From assembly GCA_017629215.1 (NCBI GenBank), contig JAGBXP010000036.1, positions 39,035-103,034 on the forward strand: a stretch of DNA of 64,000 nt. The letters run 5' to 3'. The notes beneath the pieces are model-generated. The model was given only the letters and a program-made list of their open reading frames with translations. It made no database searches and was not told where the DNA came from. The first letter of the stretch is position 1. The number at the start of each line of letters is the position of its first letter. Below are positions 61,397 to 64,000 of this stretch, piece by piece. The stretch is from a bacterium (GTDB taxonomy: Bacteria > Cyanobacteriota > Vampirovibrionia > Gastranaerophilales > Gastranaerophilaceae). The position numbers and the translations under genes were made by a program.

Positions 61397-62371
61397 ATGT
61401 TTTCTTTTTCATTATTTTTAATCATTTTAGCAATCATGTTTGTTGCAAAAGGTGTTATTATCGTTCAACAAGCAGAAGTTGTAGTTGTTGAAAGATTGGG
61501 TAAATTTGATAGAATTTTAGAATCAGGATTTAATTTTATTATCCCAATTATTGAAGCACCTCGAGCAATAGATTGGAAAGTAACCCAAAAAGGTTTTGAC
61601 GGAATGACATATTCTGTTGTACAAAAACGTACAAAAATAGATTTAAGAGAAGCTGTATATGATTTTCCACGTCAAAATGTTATTACAAAAGACAACGCTT
61701 CAATAAGTATCAATGCTCTTTTATATTTCCAAATAGTAGATCCAAAATCTGCAGTATATGAAATCCAAAACCTGCCAGAAGCAATTGAAAAGCTTACTCA
61801 AACAAACTTGAGAAACCTAGTTGGTCAACTAGATTTAGATGAATCTTTGGTTTCAAGAGATAAAATTAACCATGAGCTAAGAGCAATATTAGATGATGCA
61901 ACAAACAAATGGGGTGTAAAAGTAAATCGTGTTGAATTACAAGATATTATACCTCCAAGTGATATCCAAACAGCTATGGAAAAACAAATGAAGGCTGAAC
62001 GTGATAGACGTGCTGCTATTCTAGAGGCTGAAGGTATGAAAAGATCAGCAGTATTAAAAGCTGAAGGTGAAAAAGAAGCTGCGATTAATAGAGCAGAAGG
62101 TGAAAAACAAGCTAATATTTTACGCGCAGAAGGTGTCGCACAAGCTAGAATACTTGAAGCTGACGGGGAAAAAGAAGCTATTTCAAGAATTATTAACGCA
62201 TTATCAGATAAAGGACAGCCTGATAAATACTTAATCGCAATGAAGTATCTTGAAACAATGAAAACTATTACAAGTGGTCAAAATAATAAAGTTGTTTATA
62301 TGCCTTACGAAGCAACTGGAATACTAAGCTCAGTTGACGGTATTAAACAAATGCTAGACTCAAAAGGTTAG
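61397..62371 (+). CDS. qmcA: SPFH/stomatin-family (QmcA-like) protein
   Basis: The 324-aa protein has an N-terminal membrane anchor (SLFLIILAIMFVAKGVIIV), an SPFH domain (VVVERLGKFDRILESGFNFIIP, RAIDWKVTQ), and a coiled coil with repeats of A-E-G-E/M-K (KAEGEKEAAI, RAEGEKQANI). It forms membrane scaffolds with NfeD, possibly around FtsH or lipid microdomains. AAGGAG precedes the ATG. Ends before a terminator. Confidence 0.93.
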   Translation: MFSFSLFLIILAIMFVAKGVIIVQQAEVVVVERLGKFDRILESGFNFIIPIIEAPRAIDWKVTQKGFDGMTYSVVQKRTKIDLREAVYDFPRQNVITKDNASISINALLYFQIVDPKSAVYEIQNLPEAIEKLTQTNLRNLVGQLDLDESLVSRDKINHELRAILDDATNKWGVKVNRVELQDIIPPSDIQTAMEKQMKAERDRRAAILEAEGMKRSAVLKAEGEKEAAINRAEGEKQANILRAEGVAQARILEADGEKEAISRIINALSDKGQPDKYLIAMKYLETMKTITSGQNNKVVYMPYEATGILSSVDGIKQMLDSKG

Positions 62372-62390
62372 TATTTATAAATTAATTACA

Positions 62391-62424
62391 AAAACTCCCA
62401 TTCTCCATAGGGTGGGAGTTTTTT
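62391..62424 (+). terminator. intrinsic terminator of NfeD-SPFH run
   Basis: AAAACTCCCA (62391-62400) pairs with TGGGAGTTTT (62413-62422), then a T tract. Confidence 0.85.
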
Positions 62425-62496
62425 ATGCGCCAAAGCTATTAATTCTACAAAACTTTCCAATATTGTAAATTTTTGTAAAGATTTGCTTTAAATTAT

Positions 62497-62524
62497 TAAA
62501 GTTTTAGACTCAACCTGCCGTTAT
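62497..62524 (+). promoter_or_regulatory. sigma-28 (FliA/SigD)-type promoter
   Basis: TAAA (62497-62500), a 16-nt spacer, then GCCGTTAT (62517-62524). This differs by one base from the SigD consensus TAAA-N14-16-GCCGATAT, and the bases after TAAA (GTTT) match the FliA -35 TAAAGTTT. It precedes the truncated EF-hand gene by 42 bp. Confidence 0.65.
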
Positions 62525-62566
62525 ACATGATACTAAAGCAACTGAAAAGGGAAAAAGGAGCAACCT

Positions 62567-64000
62567 ATGTCAAACGTCAATCTTAATATTATGTACAAAT
62601 TTTTAGCTACATTTGGTGGCAATGGTAAAGGTTGGGAAGAAGTAGCAGATGCCGATAATAACCAAGCTATTACTTATGGTGAATTTGACAAATTTACAAT
62701 GAGTAATCAGGATGATATTTTTAGCCAAGGCAATGAAGATTGCGATACCGTAGACGAATTAAAAGATTTAATCAATGCTTTTTGGAATACAGTTGATACA
62801 AAAAGGACTGGATATGTTGGTAAAACTGATGTAAGAAATAAATTCGCTCTTGATGATAATGAAATGAAAAATATTGAACGAAATGTTGAGCGCTATAATA
62901 TATTATCAAATTTTATAAATAATCAAACACAACCAAGCTTCTTATCAGGTAATTATGGAAAAATTTGGAAAGAAATGCTAGAAGAAAAATTAGGAGCTTT
63001 ATTAGAGGCTTCTAACCTAAGTGGTGATGAATTAAAAAATTATCTAGCTCAAGAATATCCTAGAATTGCACAAGAATGTACAGCTGAATGTTCTAAAATG
63101 CAATATATGGATCAATTGGTAAAAGGTGATTTATTTGATGATTATAGAGAATACTACCAATATGGTTCTGATGAGACTTTAAATAATTTAATCCAAAGCT
63201 ATATTGAAGGTCTTACTGAAATCAAAAGCCCAGAAGAGATTAATAACGATATTAAAGCAATCATAAACGCATATCTTGCTCAAGCAGGTATTAACGTTGA
63301 AGGTGATTCACTTTATAATTTAGAAGCATTAGGCTATCAAGCAAATGTGCTTAATGACTTACAAAAAGCAGTGCTTATGCCTGAAATGATAGAAGCACTT
63401 TGGACGAATGAATATGAAGGCTATGAAGATCAATTTAATAAAGCAGTTGAAAAATTTATTGACGAAATGGGTAAAAATGGAGAAAGCTTTGACTCTATAA
63501 AATCTATGCTTGAAGATGTTGATAGCTTAAGTGAGGCTTTTAACAATTCTAACGCAAAACAAAGTCTTGATGCACTTATCCATTATTCAAATTTTAATAA
63601 TAGTGGTATAGAAGAAGATAATAATGATGATAATGAAAATCCTGGTTATACCATACCTGGAAATCTTACTCTTAACGGAGCACAACCAATTACCCCAGGC
63701 ACTAATAAACCTACTGGCATTCAGCCTGGAACTTTAGGTACAACTATACCACCTATTTCTACTGGGACAACTGTTCCTTCTCCAAACCGTACTCAAATTA
63801 CTCATTATGCTGAAGGTTCATTCTTGAGAGCAGCGGAAAATCTTTTTGGCTATTCCATAGCCCACGCCCTTGATATAAATAACATAGAAAACCATCCAAT
63901 ATATCAAAATATAATATCCGAAGTATGTTCAAGAATAGAAAGTGGGGAATGGAGATATCCAGAAGATAAAGCAAAAATAGACGCTTATATTCTCACTCAA
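62567..64000 (+). CDS. large EF-hand-containing protein, truncated by window end
   Basis: An open frame of 478 codons runs from the ATG with AAAGGAG 6 nt upstream to the right edge with no stop. An EF-hand loop DADNNQAITYGE lies at residues 28-39, followed by long helical regions rich in Asp, Asn and Glu, an acidic Asn/Asp stretch near 350, then a Pro/Thr/Gly linker (GYTIPGN, QPITPGTN, PPISTGTT) and another folded region. There is no signal peptide. With its sigma-28-like promoter it may be a flagellum-exported or motility-linked protein. Family unknown. Confidence 0.7.
   Translation, partial: MSNVNLNIMYKFLATFGGNGKGWEEVADADNNQAITYGEFDKFTMSNQDDIFSQGNEDCDTVDELKDLINAFWNTVDTKRTGYVGKTDVRNKFALDDNEMKNIERNVERYNILSNFINNQTQPSFLSGNYGKIWKEMLEEKLGALLEASNLSGDELKNYLAQEYPRIAQECTAECSKMQYMDQLVKGDLFDDYREYYQYGSDETLNNLIQSYIEGLTEIKSPEEINNDIKAIINAYLAQAGINVEGDSLYNLEALGYQANVLNDLQKAVLMPEMIEALWTNEYEGYEDQFNKAVEKFIDEMGKNGESFDSIKSMLEDVDSLSEAFNNSNAKQSLDALIHYSNFNNSGIEEDNNDDNENPGYTIPGNLTLNGAQPITPGTNKPTGIQPGTLGTTIPPISTGTTVPSPNRTQITHYAEGSFLRAAENLFGYSIAHALDINNIENHPIYQNIISEVCSRIESGEWRYPEDKAKIDAYILTQ

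Noticed and set aside
1..64000. CRISPR arrays, tRNA genes, IS elements, prophage
   Set aside because: No spaced repeats, tRNA T-loop patterns, transposase/integrase ORFs or phage structural genes were found on reading.

Overview
The window is AT-rich (roughly 30% G+C by eye), gene-dense and has the character of a gut Cyanobacteriota of the Vampirovibrionia/Melainabacteria type (order Gastranaerophilales-like). This assignment is an inference from the gene set: a flagellin, PPi-dependent phosphofructokinase, a ferredoxin-type oxidoreductase subunit, MEP-pathway ispG, a shikimate block, EF-hand proteins, PHP-domain proteins, and no photosynthesis genes. No tRNA, rRNA operon, CRISPR array, IS element or prophage was seen.

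Layout. 1-6.6 kb: ferredoxin, flagellin with a GGA-rich leader and a structured 3' region, a Cof-type HAD phosphatase, a large-type SRP RNA gene that looks like an 88-aa ORF, then a GNAT-like protein, YihY, NrnA, DciA and TsaD. 6.6-11.7 kb: a run from obgE through tadA, a TIGR02757-like gene, pheA and a short PLP decarboxylase, converging on rnhA. 11.7-20.6 kb: pfp, an unusual multi-HTH protein, a PHP protein, ZIP transporter, pgi, an EF-hand protein, a degenerate histidine phosphatase and a TonB-C/TPR protein. 20.6-29.6 kb: an 11-gene, one-strand, tightly coupled cluster with its own promoter (sugar aminotransferase, glycosyltransferase-like protein, two KAS III, two ACPs, ketoreductase, sugar O-acyltransferase, FkbH-like HAD-IIIC protein, VOC protein, dedicated AcpS). 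This is the outstanding system of the window: it resembles Pseudomonas flagellin-glycosylation islands that build an acylated amino sugar. 29.6-37.3 kb: sensor kinase, then a three-gene operon (kinase-like protein, PHP protein, GH77 glucanotransferase), then a GlcF/HdrD-like Fe-S protein. 37.4-52.9 kb: dnaB, mntP, ribF, a formyltransferase, aroC-aroK-aroB, ispG, a kinase-queD-uppP-deoC run, a phosphohexomutase with an N-terminal extension, and a TPR-glycosyltransferase. 53-64 kb: mutS, a six-gene envelope/RimI/BioY run, a second DegT aminotransferase, a DUF1858 protein, NfeD and SPFH proteins, and a truncated large EF-hand protein behind a good sigma-28-type promoter.

How it fits together. 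Several parts point to motility and surface decoration: flagellin with possible CsrA-type leader control, a sigma-28-like promoter, an acylated-amino-sugar cluster, and a TPR-glycosyltransferase with the domain order of Caulobacter FlmG. Central carbon genes (pfp, pgi, PGM, GH77) suggest fermentative, PPi-saving glycolysis with alpha-glucan use. A recurring regulatory feature is a -10 box about 6 bp before the ATG with no Shine-Dalgarno, i.e. apparent leaderless transcription, in about ten genes. Several proteins share short N-terminal extensions with an F-x-G-like motif whose purpose is unknown.
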